Position numbers and translations under genes: made by a program
Part shown: positions 50,214 through 59,775 of the stretch, piece by piece
Numbering within the stretch: position 1 is the first letter of the stretch
How the letters are laid out: each line of letters starts with the position of its first letter
The notes under the pieces: generated by a model
Database searches by the model: none
Told to the model about the DNA's origin: nothing
The model's input: only the letters and a program-made list of their open reading frames with translations
Assembly: GCF_018863235.1 (NCBI RefSeq)
Contig: NZ_JAHKRS010000002.1
Span: 496,001-560,000, forward strand
DNA: 64,000 bases
Source: Pseudomaricurvus albidus
GTDB taxonomy: Bacteria > Pseudomonadota > Gammaproteobacteria > Pseudomonadales > Cellvibrionaceae
Direction: 5' to 3'

Positions 50214-52262
50214 TTAGGCGTCTTCTGTGGCAAATTTTACCAGCTCGGCTCCACCGTCAACCAGCTCTCCGGCCTGGAAGAAAAATTCCTCCACTACGCC
50301 ATCGGCAGGTGCGCGGATGGTGTGCTCCATCTTCATGGCTTCCATCACCAGCAGGGCGTCGCCTTTTTTGACGCTGCTGCCCGCCTCGACAAGCAGCGTG
50401 ACCATGGTACCGTTCATGGGCGCGGTGAGACCGCCGGAACCGGTATCGCCGTCGAAGTCGCCCAGATCCGCAGTGACCACCGAAAAATTCAAAGCACTGT
50501 CCTGGGTGTACAGGCTGTAGCTGATGCCTTGAACGTCCTGATGTTCGGCTACGTTGGCTTTAAACTGATAGCCGTCGATATTGGCAGAGAGTGTATCGTT
50601 CTCAAGACGACCTTCGGCGGTTACGGTTTTATCGGCAGTACTGATGCTGTAACGAATGGTCGTCGCTGCATTACTGTGCAATGTGTGTTCTTCAATCACG
50701 ACAGGGTATTCTGTGTCGTGAAAGCGCAAACGGAAGTTGTGCAAATGAGGCTCATTGACCCGCCAGCTATTGGTCGCGTTCCAGGGGGACGTGGCATCCA
50801 CAGAGTGCAGTGCCAGTTGCTGCGCCGTCTGGGCCTGTTTCAGCACCAAGTAAAGTCCAGCCAGAGGTAATTCCTGCTCGATGTCCTGTGGTGCGTCATG
50901 GAAGATGACACTGTGATGTTTCTCAATAAAACCTGTGTCCAGTTGTGCCTCGCGGAACGGTGCGCTGCTCGCCAGGTTGTAGAGAAAATCGATGTTGGTG
51001 GTCATGCCGCTGATGCGGTATTCACTCAGGGCTTTGGTGAGGCGTTGCAGGGCCTTTTCGCGGTTCTCGTCCCAGACAATCAACTTGGCAATCATGGGGT
51101 CATAAAACACACTGACTTCATCACCCTGTAATACTCCGGTATCCACACGAACATGTTCGCTGGTTGCCGGTGGTTGCAAGTAAGACAGGGTGCCGGTGAC
51201 TGGCAGAAAATCATTGTCCGGGTCTTCGGCGTAGATTCGGGCTTCAAATGCGTGCCCATTGATTTTGAGTTGTTCCTGAGTGAGGGGCAGCGGTTCACCG
51301 GCGGCTACCCGCAGTTGCCACTCCACCAGATCCTGACCGGAGATCATTTCGGTTACCGGGTGCTCTACCTGCAGGCGGGTGTTCATTTCCATAAAGTAGA
51401 AGGAACCGTCGACATCCAGCAAGAATTCCACCGTGCCGGCACCGACATAGTCAATGGCCTGAGCCGCTCGCAGAGCTGCGTCGCCCATGGCCGCACGCAG
51501 CTCTTCGGTCATGCCCGGAGCGGGTGCTTCTTCGATGACTTTCTGATGCCGGCGTTGTACCGAACAGTCGCGCTCGAACAGATAAACCCCATTGCCCTGT
51601 TGATCACAGAACACCTGGATTTCCACATGTCGTGGTTGCGTCAGGTATTTTTCAACCAGCATGTGGTCGTCGCCGAAGCCGTTCATGGCCTCGCGTTTGG
51701 CGGCTGCCAGCGCTTCATCAAATTCTGATTCTTTCCAGACCTGTCGCATGCCTTTGCCGCCACCACCGGCGGCCGCTTTGAGCAGCACGGGGTAGCCCAT
51801 GTCGTCTGCGGATTGTTTGAGTATATCGCGACTCTGATCTTCGCCGTGGTAACCCGGGACTAAAGGTACCTGGGCTTTTTCCATGATTTGTTTGGCGGCA
51901 GATTTCGACCCCATGGCTTCAATCGCGCCCACGGGTGGGCCAATAAAGACAATGTTGTTTTCTTTACAGGCGTTACAAAATGCGGCGTTTTCCGAGAGGA
52001 AGCCATAGCCGGGGTGGATGGCTTCGGCGCCGGTTCTCTTTGCGGCGTCAATGACGCGCTCAAAAACCAGATAGGATTCCCGCGAGGGGGCGCTGCCGAT
52101 ATGTATGGCTTCGTCGGCCATGGCGACGTGCAGTGCATCACGGTCGGCATCACTGTATACGGCGACGGTGCGAATACCCATTTTGCGGGCAGTGCGGATG
52201 ACGCGGCAGGCAATCTCTCCGCGGTTGGCAATCAGGATCTTGCTAAACTGTTTGATATTCAT
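50214..52262 (-). CDS. liuD: Methylcrotonyl-CoA carboxylase biotin-carboxylase/carrier subunit
   Basis: A 682-residue alpha subunit. Residues 1-450 are a biotin carboxylase: KILIANRGEIACRVIRTARK, the Gly-rich KAAAGGGGKGMRQVW ATP loop, and FYFMEMNTRLQVEHPVTEMI. The middle part is the carboxyltransferase-interaction region. The C-terminus (about 605-682) is a biotin carrier domain whose AMKM motif sits in LLVMEAMKMEHTIRAP. With LiuB it carboxylates 3-methylcrotonyl-CoA to methylglutaconyl-CoA. The operon position beside liuB and liuC makes methylcrotonyl-CoA the probable substrate rather than propionyl- or geranyl-CoA. Confidence 0.95.
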   Translation of the reverse strand: MNIKQFSKILIANRGEIACRVIRTARKMGIRTVAVYSDADRDALHVAMADEAIHIGSAPSRESYLVFERVIDAAKRTGAEAIHPGYGFLSENAAFCNACKENNIVFIGPPVGAIEAMGSKSAAKQIMEKAQVPLVPGYHGEDQSRDILKQSADDMGYPVLLKAAAGGGGKGMRQVWKESEFDEALAAAKREAMNGFGDDHMLVEKYLTQPRHVEIQVFCDQQGNGVYLFERDCSVQRRHQKVIEEAPAPGMTEELRAAMGDAALRAAQAIDYVGAGTVEFLLDVDGSFYFMEMNTRLQVEHPVTEMISGQDLVEWQLRVAAGEPLPLTQEQLKINGHAFEARIYAEDPDNDFLPVTGTLSYLQPPATSEHVRVDTGVLQGDEVSVFYDPMIAKLIVWDENREKALQRLTKALSEYRISGMTTNIDFLYNLASSAPFREAQLDTGFIEKHHSVIFHDAPQDIEQELPLAGLYLVLKQAQTAQQLALHSVDATSPWNATNSWRVNEPHLHNFRLRFHDTEYPVVIEEHTLHSNAATTIRYSISTADKTVTAEGRLENDTLSANIDGYQFKANVAEHQDVQGISYSLYTQDSALNFSVVTADLGDFDGDTGSGGLTAPMNGTMVTLLVEAGSSVKKGDALLVMEAMKMEHTIRAPADGVVEEFFFQAGELVDGGAELVKFATEDA

Positions 52263-52300
52263 CGTTATATGTCTTCTCTGAATTCGTTTGGTTTATACAT

Positions 52301-53086
52301 CTATGCCTGAATCCAGGCAGGCTGGCGTTTATCCAGAAACGCACCAAGTCCTTCCTGGCCTTCTTCTGAGACGCGAATGTCGGCAATGCGGGTACAGGTC
52401 TCTTCAATCAGTTGTGTATCGATAACCCGATCGGCCACATCAAACACCAGCTGCTTGGCGGCCTTAACAGCGGCTGGGCTGTTGGCCAGCAATTGGGAAA
52501 TCAGTTGTTCGATGGTGTTATCCAGTGCTTCGGCTTCAACCACGTCACTGACAAGACCCAGCTGTTGGGCCGTGTCGGCACTGAAACGCTCTGCCGTGGT
52601 GAAGTAGCGACGGGAAGCTCGTTGACCAATAGCGGCAATGACATAGGGACTGATGGTTGCAGGAATCAATCCGATTTTGACTTCACTCAGGCAAAAACTG
52701 GCGCGAGGAGATGCCACCGCCATATCGCAACAACTGACCAGCCCGACGGCGCCACCGAACGCGGCCCCCTGAACTCGGGCAATGGTTGGCTTGGGCATGA
52801 AATTCAGAGTTCGCAGCATTTCCGCCAGTGCGTGTGAATCGCGCAGGTTTTCGGCGTGGGTGTAGCCGGCCATGCGTTTCATCCAGTTCAGATCCGCGCC
52901 GGCAGAGAAGCTCTTTCCTTCTGATGCCAGAACGACAACACGTACGGCCGTATCATTGGCCACCTGCTGGAATGCTGCAGTCAATTCAGCAATGATGATG
53001 TCATCAAATGCGTTATGTTTGTCCGGGTTATTCATGGTGATCGTGGCGATGCCGCGGTCATCAATGTGAGTCACTACTGTGTTCAT
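52301..53086 (-). CDS. liuC: Methylglutaconyl-CoA hydratase
   Basis: A 261-residue crotonase-family protein. The oxyanion segments read LASEGKSFSAGADLNWMKRM (about residue 52; the ADLNWMK form is typical of methylglutaconyl-CoA hydratases) and RVQGAAFGGAVGLVSCCDMAVA (about 105). SEVKIGLIPATISPYVIAAIG follows. It hydrates 3-methylglutaconyl-CoA to HMG-CoA in the leucine pathway. It lies between liuB and liuD, with 17 bases to liuB and 38 to liuD, so the order is fully consistent with the pathway. Confidence 0.94.
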   Translation of the reverse strand: MNTVVTHIDDRGIATITMNNPDKHNAFDDIIIAELTAAFQQVANDTAVRVVVLASEGKSFSAGADLNWMKRMAGYTHAENLRDSHALAEMLRTLNFMPKPTIARVQGAAFGGAVGLVSCCDMAVASPRASFCLSEVKIGLIPATISPYVIAAIGQRASRRYFTTAERFSADTAQQLGLVSDVVEAEALDNTIEQLISQLLANSPAAVKAAKQLVFDVADRVIDTQLIEETCTRIADIRVSEEGQEGLGAFLDKRQPAWIQA

Positions 53087-53103
53087 GATTGCTCCCGCCC
53101 TGA

Positions 53104-54711
53104 TTACATTCTGAAAACACCGAACCTGGTGTCTTCAATTTCTTTATTCAGGCTGGCAGAAATTGACAGTCCCAGCACCATACGGGTATCTGCCGGATCA
53201 ATGACGCCATCGTCCCACAGTCGGGCGGAGGCAAAATATGGATGCCCCTGTGCTTCGTAGGTGTCGATAATCGGCTGTTTGAACTCGGCTTCGGCTTCGG
53301 CACTCCACTCTTCACCGGCTTTGGTTTTCTGATCCCGTTTGACCTGGGCCAAAACACCGGCCGCCTGTTCGCCACCCATGACCGAAATGCGGGCGTTGGG
53401 CCACATAAACATGAAGCGTGGATCGTAGGCGCGGCCACACATGCCGTAATTACCCGCACCAAAAGAGCCGCCGATCAGTACAGTGAACTTGGGTACCTGA
53501 ACCGACGCAACAGCGGTTACCATTTTTGCGCCGTGTTTGGCGATGCCACCGTGTTCGTATTGCTTGCCCACCATAAAGCCGGTGATATTTTGCAGAAACA
53601 CCAGAGGAATTTTTCGCTGGCCACAAAGCTCGACAAAGTGAGCACCTTTCTGTGCGGATTCGCCAAACAAAATACCGTTGTTGGCAACAATCCCTACGGG
53701 GTAGCCATAGATGCGGGCAAAGCCGCACACCAGAGTGGTGCCGTACTGGGCCTTGAATTCGTCAAACTCGGAACCGTCTACCACCCGGGCAATCACTTCG
53801 CGTACGTCGTAGGGCTGACGGCTGTCCTTGGGAATGATGCCGTAGATTTCCTTGCTGTCGTAGAGAGGCTCTTTCACCGGGGCAATATCACTTTGAATCG
53901 GTTTGACCCGATTCAGGCGACCAATGGATTGCCGTGCCAGTTGCAGAGCATGGTTGTCGTTCTGGGCCAGATGATCAGCGACACCGGAAATACGGGTATG
54001 CACATCGGCACCACCCAGTTCTTCGGCCGATACCACTTCTCCGGTTGCCGCCTTCACCAGTGGTGGGCCGGCAAGAAAAATGGTTCCCTGTTCTTTTACG
54101 ATAATGGACTCGTCAGCCATGGCGGGCACATAGGCACCACCCGCGGTACAGGATCCCATGACCACCGCAATTTGTGGAATGTTGCGGGCTGACATATTGG
54201 CCTGATTAAAGAAGATGCGACCGAAGTGTTCGCGATCGGGAAAAACCTCATCCTGATTGGGCAGGTTGGCTCCGCCGGAATCCACCAGATAAATACAGGG
54301 CAGATTATTTTCCTGCGCAATCGTCTGTGCACGAATGTGTTTTTTCACCGTCAGAGGGTAGTAAGTACCCCCTTTGACGGTGGCGTCGTTGGCAACAATG
54401 ACGCACTCCTGACCGTTCACCCGGCCAATGCCCGTGATGATGCCGGCCGAGGGTACATAGTCTGGATAGACTTCATAAGCAGCCAGCTGAGACAGCTCCA
54501 GAAAGGGAGAGCCGGGATCCAGAAGCGCCTGAACTCGATCACGGGGCAGAAGCTTGCCCCGTGACACATGACGTTCACGGGATTTTTCTCCGCCTCCGAG
54601 CTTAATGGTTTCAAGCTTGTCTCGCAGGTCGTTAACCTGGGCCTGCATATGCTCAGTATTGTCGCTAAATTCGGCGGAGCGAGTATTGATTTTGGTTTTG
54701 AGGGTGCCCAT
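53104..54711 (-). CDS. liuB: Methylcrotonyl-CoA carboxylase carboxyltransferase subunit
   Basis: A 535-residue carboxyltransferase beta subunit. The crotonase-like CT folds are visible in [33 protein letters not shown] and [40 protein letters not shown] and [27 protein letters not shown] follow, where the NxTGFMVG segment is typical of methylcrotonyl-CoA rather than propionyl-CoA enzymes. It transfers the carboxyl group from biotin on LiuD to 3-methylcrotonyl-CoA. The start has AGGGAG. Downstream of liuA by 57 bases, in the same operon. Confidence 0.96.
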   Translation of the reverse strand: MGTLKTKINTRSAEFSDNTEHMQAQVNDLRDKLETIKLGGGEKSRERHVSRGKLLPRDRVQALLDPGSPFLELSQLAAYEVYPDYVPSAGIITGIGRVNGQECVIVANDATVKGGTYYPLTVKKHIRAQTIAQENNLPCIYLVDSGGANLPNQDEVFPDREHFGRIFFNQANMSARNIPQIAVVMGSCTAGGAYVPAMADESIIVKEQGTIFLAGPPLVKAATGEVVSAEELGGADVHTRISGVADHLAQNDNHALQLARQSIGRLNRVKPIQSDIAPVKEPLYDSKEIYGIIPKDSRQPYDVREVIARVVDGSEFDEFKAQYGTTLVCGFARIYGYPVGIVANNGILFGESAQKGAHFVELCGQRKIPLVFLQNITGFMVGKQYEHGGIAKHGAKMVTAVASVQVPKFTVLIGGSFGAGNYGMCGRAYDPRFMFMWPNARISVMGGEQAAGVLAQVKRDQKTKAGEEWSAEAEAEFKQPIIDTYEAQGHPYFASARLWDDGVIDPADTRMVLGLSISASLNKEIEDTRFGVFRM

Positions 54712-54768
54712 TGTTTCTCCCTTCGACGCTTGTATTCAGTCAGTTTTATTGTGATTCGTTAAGTCGTC

Positions 54769-55938
54769 TTATTTGGTTTCGTTAAAGAGCTCGCGGCCGA
54801 TTAACATGCGACGCACTTCAGAAGTGCCGGCGCCAATTTCGTAAAGTTTTGCGTCCCGCAACAGACGTCCGGTGGCGAATTCGTTGATGTAACCGTTCCC
54901 GCCGAGGGTCTGGATTGCCTGCAGTGCCATTTGGGTGGCTTTTTCTGCGGTATACAGAATCACGGCAGCGGCGTCTTTACGGCTTTCTTCGCCACGATCA
55001 CAGGCTTTGGCGACTGCATACAGGTAGGCGCGGGACGCGTTCAGTTCGGTGTACATATCGGCGACCTTGCCTTGCATCAGCTGGAATTCACCGATGGCCT
55101 GGCCAAACTGTTTACGGTCGTGAATGTAGGGCACTACGATATCCATACAGGCTTGCATAATGCCAACAGGGCCACCGGAGAGAACCGTACGTTCATAGTC
55201 CAGGCCGCTCATCAGAACTTTTACGCCTTCGCCTTCTTTGCCGAGAATGTTTTCGGCAGGAATTTCACAATCCTGGAATACCAGTTCACAGGTGTTGGAA
55301 CCACGCATGCCCAGTTTGTCGAGCTTTTGGTGGCGGGAGAAACCGGGGAAGTCGCGCTCTACAATAAACGCCGTGATGCCGCGAGAGTTGGCTGCAAGAT
55401 CGGTTTTGGCATAGATCACATACGTGTGGGCATCGGGACCATTAGTGATCCACATTTTGTTGCCGTTGAGAATGTATTTGTCCCCTTGCTTGTCGGCGCG
55501 CAGTTTCATACTCACGACATCACTGCCGGCGTTGGGCTCGCTCATGGCCAGTGCGCCGATGTGTTCGCCAGAGCAAAGTTTGGGCAGGTATTTCAGCTTT
55601 TGTTCGTGGGTGCCGTTTTTGTGAATCTGATTAACGCACAGATTCGAATGGGCGCCGTAAGATAAACCCACTGACGCAGAAGCTCGGGAGATTTCTTCCA
55701 TCGCGACCACGTGTGCCAGATACCCCATGTTGGTGCCGCCATACTCTTCGGCGACGGTCATGCCCAGCAGTCCCATGTCGCCAAACTTGCGCCACATATC
55801 CATAGGGAATTCGTTGTCGCGGTCGATTTGTTCCGCGCGGGGTGCCAACTCCGCCTGACAAAATTGATAGACGCTGTCGCGCAGCATGTCGATGTCGGAA
55901 CCTAGGTCAAAGTTTAAAGAAGGATAACTGATGCTCAT
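54769..55938 (-). CDS. liuA: Isovaleryl-CoA dehydrogenase
   Basis: A 389-residue flavin acyl-CoA dehydrogenase. Segments [17 protein letters not shown] and [20 protein letters not shown] are general to the family. The catalytic base in the isovaleryl type lies in the middle, and the text [18 protein letters not shown] (about residue 245) matches the isovaleryl-CoA dehydrogenase LDYER pattern that supplies this Glu. It oxidises isovaleryl-CoA to 3-methylcrotonyl-CoA and passes electrons to ETF. It is the first structural gene after liuR, with a GAGAGAGA ribosome site. Confidence 0.96.
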   Translation of the reverse strand: MSISYPSLNFDLGSDIDMLRDSVYQFCQAELAPRAEQIDRDNEFPMDMWRKFGDMGLLGMTVAEEYGGTNMGYLAHVVAMEEISRASASVGLSYGAHSNLCVNQIHKNGTHEQKLKYLPKLCSGEHIGALAMSEPNAGSDVVSMKLRADKQGDKYILNGNKMWITNGPDAHTYVIYAKTDLAANSRGITAFIVERDFPGFSRHQKLDKLGMRGSNTCELVFQDCEIPAENILGKEGEGVKVLMSGLDYERTVLSGGPVGIMQACMDIVVPYIHDRKQFGQAIGEFQLMQGKVADMYTELNASRAYLYAVAKACDRGEESRKDAAAVILYTAEKATQMALQAIQTLGGNGYINEFATGRLLRDAKLYEIGAGTSEVRRMLIGRELFNETK

Positions 55939-56000
55939 GGTCTCTCTCGTATGTTCAGTTTGAGTGTTTAGCCTCAGAAGGCTGTCAGGTTTTTTATCGT

Positions 56001-56429
56001 TCAGGCATCCGTGCCTGGCGTATCTTCACGCAGGCTCTCATAGGCCTGCGGGTCTATTTTCCCCAGCGCTTCCAGACAGCTGCGTTCGGAGGATTGAAGA
56101 TCCACCATCATGACTTCCAGATCGTGCATTTGTTGTTGCAGGTAATCGCGGCGTTCCCGGATTTTCAGGACCAGTTTTTCCAGCTGGTCAGCGTTGCTCT
56201 TGCCGGGGTTGTACATGTCGATAATGTCGCGGCTCTCATCCAGCGTCAGCCCCAGGCGCTTACCGCGCAGGATCAGCTTGAGCTTGGTCCGGTCAGCGGG
56301 CGTGTAGATACGGGTTTGCCCGCGGCGCTCGGGAGTCAGCATGCCCTTATCCTCATAGAAGCGGATGGCACGGGTAGTGACATCGAATTCCCGGGACAGG
56401 TCGGTAATGCTGTATGTTTTAGTTGTCAT
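56001..56429 (-). CDS. liuR: MerR-family regulator LiuR
   Basis: A 142-residue MerR-type regulator. The winged helix-turn-helix is at residues 3-70: [47 protein letters not shown] coiled coil ([20 protein letters not shown] to about residue 125) follows, with no cysteine metal site. Short length, the [14 protein letters not shown] text and position before liuA match LiuR, the repressor of branched-chain amino acid catabolism in proteobacteria. The gene heads the operon on the minus strand with 62 bases to liuA, and a perfect palindrome lies upstream. Confidence 0.93.
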   Translation of the reverse strand: MTTKTYSITDLSREFDVTTRAIRFYEDKGMLTPERRGQTRIYTPADRTKLKLILRGKRLGLTLDESRDIIDMYNPGKSNADQLEKLVLKIRERRDYLQQQMHDLEVMMVDLQSSERSCLEALGKIDPQAYESLREDTPGTDA

Positions 56430-56505
56430 TTGTTTCTGTCGTTCCAGTGTTTTTGGCCGTCTGAAAAGGGGCCCGCAAAGGTTTATGGGATAAAGATAGC
56501 AATAG

Positions 56506-56521
56506 TTTACGTTAACGTAAA
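56506..56521. promoter_or_regulatory. Palindrome upstream of liuR, probable LiuR operator
   Basis: TTTACGTTAACGTAAA is a perfect 16-base palindrome, 77 bases upstream of the liuR start and about 190 bases before the olsF start on the other strand. It resembles the LiuR binding motif reported for proteobacteria as I remember it. It would allow LiuR to repress the whole operon, including itself. Confidence 0.8.
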
Positions 56522-56714
56522 GGTAAGGTTTCTAATAAGAGGAGGTGTTTTTAGATTGAAAAGGTCGTAAAAAGTCAGAAAAACCGTGTTCAGGGGGAGT
56601 GCGGAGGGTCATATTTGTGTCATCGCTCCATCATCTATTCGTCACAAGATCGCAGTAATTTGGTCGTAATCCCAAAAATAGTCATTGTCAGTATGACGAC
56701 CACGAGCGAGCCTC

Positions 56715-58436
56715 ATGATCAATATCGAACAAACCCTTTGTGACAAATACCCCGGTTTTGGGCAGCAGCCGGAGATGATCAAGCGTTCCACGTTTTCCTT
56801 TTTGCGACGGCTGACCCACGAGCAGGAGATCAATCAGTTCCTTCAGGAGAATGCCGGGCTGGATCCAATCGCGTTTATCGAAAGCGTGTTTGATTACTTT
56901 AATTTCAGTTACACCGTCTCCAGTCGTGACAAAGCGAATATTCCCGATCAGGGGCGGGTGGTGATTATTGCCAATCATCCTATTGGTTCTTTGGATGGTT
57001 TGGCGTTGTTGCGTCTGGTGTGTGAGGTTCGTCCTGATGTCAAAATCATCGCCAATGACATGTTGATGAATTTTGAGGCACTGCACCCTCTGTTGATTCC
57101 ACTGGATAACATGACCGGCAGTGGTGCCCTGAAAAGTTTTCGAATGGCCCTGGATGAGCTGGATAACGATCACGCGGTGATTATCTTTCCTGCCGGTGAG
57201 GTGTCCAGAGCGAGACCTAACGGCGTGCGGGATACTCGCTGGCGTCCGGGTTTTTTGAAGATGGCACGGCGCGCCAATGCGCCGATTTTGCCGATTCATA
57301 TTCAGGCCAAAAATTCGTTGTTATTTTACAGTGCGTCCATGGTGTACAAGCCTTTGGGTACGGCGCTGCTGGCAAAGGAAATGTTCAATAAAAAGTCGGC
57401 CACCATCAATTTCTGTGTGGGGGAACCCATCCCCGCTTCCGCGCTGCACACGGATCAGTTGCCGGATAAGGCCTTGCTCAAGCGGCTGAAAAAACATCTG
57501 TACAAGGTGGGGCGTCGCAAACACAAGAGCCCGATGTTCGTTACGGAAAAGACGATTGCTCACCCTGAAGACCGTCTGCGGTTGTTGGAAGAATCCCGCA
57601 AGATGCAGGCGTTGGGCGAAACCCGCGATGGTAACCGTATTCTTCTGACCCGCTACGCCGACAGCCCGGTGACGATGCGTGAAGTCGGGCGTTTGCGCGA
57701 GTACACCTTTCGGAAAGTCGGAGAGGGTACCGGCGCCAAGCGGGATCTGGATCGTTTTGACCGCAGCTACCAGCACCTGATGTTGTGGGATCGTGATGCG
57801 ATGTGTCTGGCCGGGGCTTACCGTCTGGGGGATATGGCCAGGTTGTTGAAAGAGTCCGGTGACAGTGCTTTATATACCCATACGCTGTTTGATTTTCAGC
57901 CCGGATTTCGTCCCTATCTGGAGCAGGGGCTGGAGCTGGGGCGCAGTTTCGTCAACCCTCAATACTGGGGCAAAAACAGTCTGGATTATCTCTGGCAGGG
58001 CATTGGTGCGTATCTGAACCACAACAGCGGGGTGCGCTATCTGATTGGGCCGGTCACCATCAGCGCCAGCTTTTCAAAATCTCTTGTCGATCATCTGGTG
58101 TTTTATTACCAGCGTTACTACGCCTGCCCCCAGGCTCTGGCCAGCGCCAAGCAACCGTATTTTATCGAGCCCGAGCGCCGCTGTGAGATGGAGGCGGGTT
58201 ATCAGGGATTGGATCGCGAAGCGGGTTTTGCCCTGCTGCAGAAAATCTTCCAGGCCGAGGGCGAGAAGGTACCGGTGCTGTTTAAACAGTACGCGGCGCT
58301 GTTCGAAGAGGGCGGTTTTCAGTTGTTGGCGTTTAGTGTCGATCCGGATTTCAGTGATTGTATCGATGGCTTGTTTCTGGCGGATCTGACCCGACTGAAG
58401 CCCGCCAAGCGCAAGCGTTATCTGGGCGAGGGATAA
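56715..58436 (+). CDS. olsF: Bifunctional ornithine-lipid synthase, OlsF type
   Basis: A 573-residue fusion. The N-terminal part (about 60-270) is a PlsC/OlsA-like acyltransferase: IIANHPIGSLDGLALLRL has H-x5-D spacing, and FPAGEVSRARPNGVRDTRW is the phosphate-binding block. The C-terminal part (about 300-560) is an OlsB-like N-acyltransferase (LLTRYADSPVTMREVGRLREYTFRKVGEGTG, later FDFQPGFRPYLEQGLELGRSFVNPQYW). Length and order match the Serratia OlsF I recall, in which the two halves make ornithine lipid by O- and N-acylation. Phosphate-free ornithine lipids replace phospholipids under phosphate limitation. The gene is divergent from liuR. Confidence 0.9.
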   Translation: MINIEQTLCDKYPGFGQQPEMIKRSTFSFLRRLTHEQEINQFLQENAGLDPIAFIESVFDYFNFSYTVSSRDKANIPDQGRVVIIANHPIGSLDGLALLRLVCEVRPDVKIIANDMLMNFEALHPLLIPLDNMTGSGALKSFRMALDELDNDHAVIIFPAGEVSRARPNGVRDTRWRPGFLKMARRANAPILPIHIQAKNSLLFYSASMVYKPLGTALLAKEMFNKKSATINFCVGEPIPASALHTDQLPDKALLKRLKKHLYKVGRRKHKSPMFVTEKTIAHPEDRLRLLEESRKMQALGETRDGNRILLTRYADSPVTMREVGRLREYTFRKVGEGTGAKRDLDRFDRSYQHLMLWDRDAMCLAGAYRLGDMARLLKESGDSALYTHTLFDFQPGFRPYLEQGLELGRSFVNPQYWGKNSLDYLWQGIGAYLNHNSGVRYLIGPVTISASFSKSLVDHLVFYYQRYYACPQALASAKQPYFIEPERRCEMEAGYQGLDREAGFALLQKIFQAEGEKVPVLFKQYAALFEEGGFQLLAFSVDPDFSDCIDGLFLADLTRLKPAKRKRYLGEG

Positions 58437-58441
58437 AAGTC

Positions 58442-59611
58442 TCAGGCCGTTTGCAGGCTTAGTAACTGCTTGGCCTGTTTGTCGAGCAGCCCCTGATAGC
58501 TGGGGCGCAATCCTTCCACTGAAATCCACTGGCCGTTCACCAGGTTTTCGCCTGTTTGCAGTCTTTGCAGCAGTTGGGCGGTGGCGCAGTTCTGATTGTC
58601 CAGCAGCAAACCGTGATCCGGTTGAGCCAAGAGGGTGTTCATCAGCTGTTGTCTGTTTTTGGCCTGAGCCAGATAGAGGCTGAGTGAGCTGCCCTTGCGG
58701 GTGTGATAAACAGCGGCCGCATAGCGTAACCGAATGCCCGCGCTCCCGTTTTGCAGCAGGGTAAACAGCAGTTGGGCTGCGCAGATGGCCCGAAAGGTGG
58801 TGTTGCCGATCTCGTCGCCGTGAAATTCCAGCTCCAGAGTCTCGTGATCCGCCAGGGTAATGCGGCCGCTGTAGAGTGCGTTGATACCGCTTAGATGGCC
58901 TTGAAGATCGTCGAACAATTGTTGCCTCAGAGTGGCGCTGAGTTGTTGCTTCAGGGAAGGCCAGTTCAGGCAGCAGAATTTCAGGGTGACATAGTCTTCC
59001 TGCTCGTTGCCGCCTGATCGGGGGGCGGGTGCTGCCGGATCAGGTTGTTCAGCCAGCGCGGCCTTCTGGTGAGGCACTGACGTGTCGGCGTCGTCATCGG
59101 GAGCCTGTCGCTGGTTAATGATGCTGAGCACCAGCATGGCGCCGGCCAGGCCCAGCAAGGCCATCAGCCAGGTATCATCAAACTTTTCATAGAGTGTCTG
59201 GGTGTCAATGGTGACGGTGACGTAGCCGGCAATGCTGTCCTGCAGGGTGACCGGAGAGGTATAGGACTGGTGGTCCCGGTTGGCGTAGTCGCCGGCATTG
59301 GGGGAGTCACCCGCTTGCACCAGCAATCGGTTCTCCACATCGTGAACGGTGACGCTGAGAATGTCGGGGTTGCGCGCGATCTCGCTGACGGTGACTTGCA
59401 GGCTGACCAGATCGTGGTTCATGGTGGCTTCGGTTGCCTGGCTGGCAGCCAGAGAGGCCAGCGCATTACCATATTGGTCGGTGCGGATTTCCAGGCGCTG
59501 GTGGTGCTGTTGTTGCAGCAAGCTGGCGCTGATCAGTAGGCAGATCAGGGTGGTGGCACTGATCAAAAACAGAGGATTACGAAGCAGTTTGAGCACAGTC
59601 GGAGACGGCAT
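58442..59611 (-). CDS. YtjB/AhpA (SMP_2) family membrane protein
   Basis: A 389-residue protein. An N-terminal membrane helix (residues 12-33) is followed by a periplasmic sensor-like region (about 34-145, RTDQYGNALASLAASQATEAT to YEKFDDTWL), then a second helix (about 146-166). A hydrophilic linker leads to a cytoplasmic part with some cyclase-like text (SGRITLADHETLELEFHG, AICAAQLLFTLLQ). The family (SMP_2, E. coli YtjB) is found beside serB in many gammaproteobacteria, as here. Function unknown. It is divergent from serB with about 165 bases between. The stop is 5 bases after the olsF stop, so the two converge. Confidence 0.8.
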   Translation of the reverse strand: MPSPTVLKLLRNPLFLISATTLICLLISASLLQQQHHQRLEIRTDQYGNALASLAASQATEATMNHDLVSLQVTVSEIARNPDILSVTVHDVENRLLVQAGDSPNAGDYANRDHQSYTSPVTLQDSIAGYVTVTIDTQTLYEKFDDTWLMALLGLAGAMLVLSIINQRQAPDDDADTSVPHQKAALAEQPDPAAPAPRSGGNEQEDYVTLKFCCLNWPSLKQQLSATLRQQLFDDLQGHLSGINALYSGRITLADHETLELEFHGDEIGNTTFRAICAAQLLFTLLQNGSAGIRLRYAAAVYHTRKGSSLSLYLAQAKNRQQLMNTLLAQPDHGLLLDNQNCATAQLLQRLQTGENLVNGQWISVEGLRPSYQGLLDKQAKQLLSLQTA

Positions 59612-59733
59612 GGTGGTGCGGGTCTAACCTCTTCTGGCGGAACGAGTGGTCAGGGGGGAGGCTGTAACCGATCCCTGGCTGACGTAAAGATGCAAAAATC
59701 AGAGATTATTTTAGTCTGAGGGCGGAGTAAAGT

Positions 59734-59739
59734 TATAAT
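59734..59739 (+). promoter_or_regulatory. Candidate -10 element of serB
   Basis: A perfect TATAAT lies 36 bases before the proposed GTG start of serB. The -35 position (TTAGTC at 59711-59716, 17-base spacer) is a weak match, so this is a plausible but unproven promoter. Confidence 0.45.
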
Positions 59740-59775
59740 GCTGTCCTTTATTAATGCAGGCAGTTGAGTTTTCGC

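Noticed and set aside
53242-54192. 316-codon plus-strand frame
   Set aside because: Antisense to liuB; Gly/Phe/His-rich shadow with no family features.
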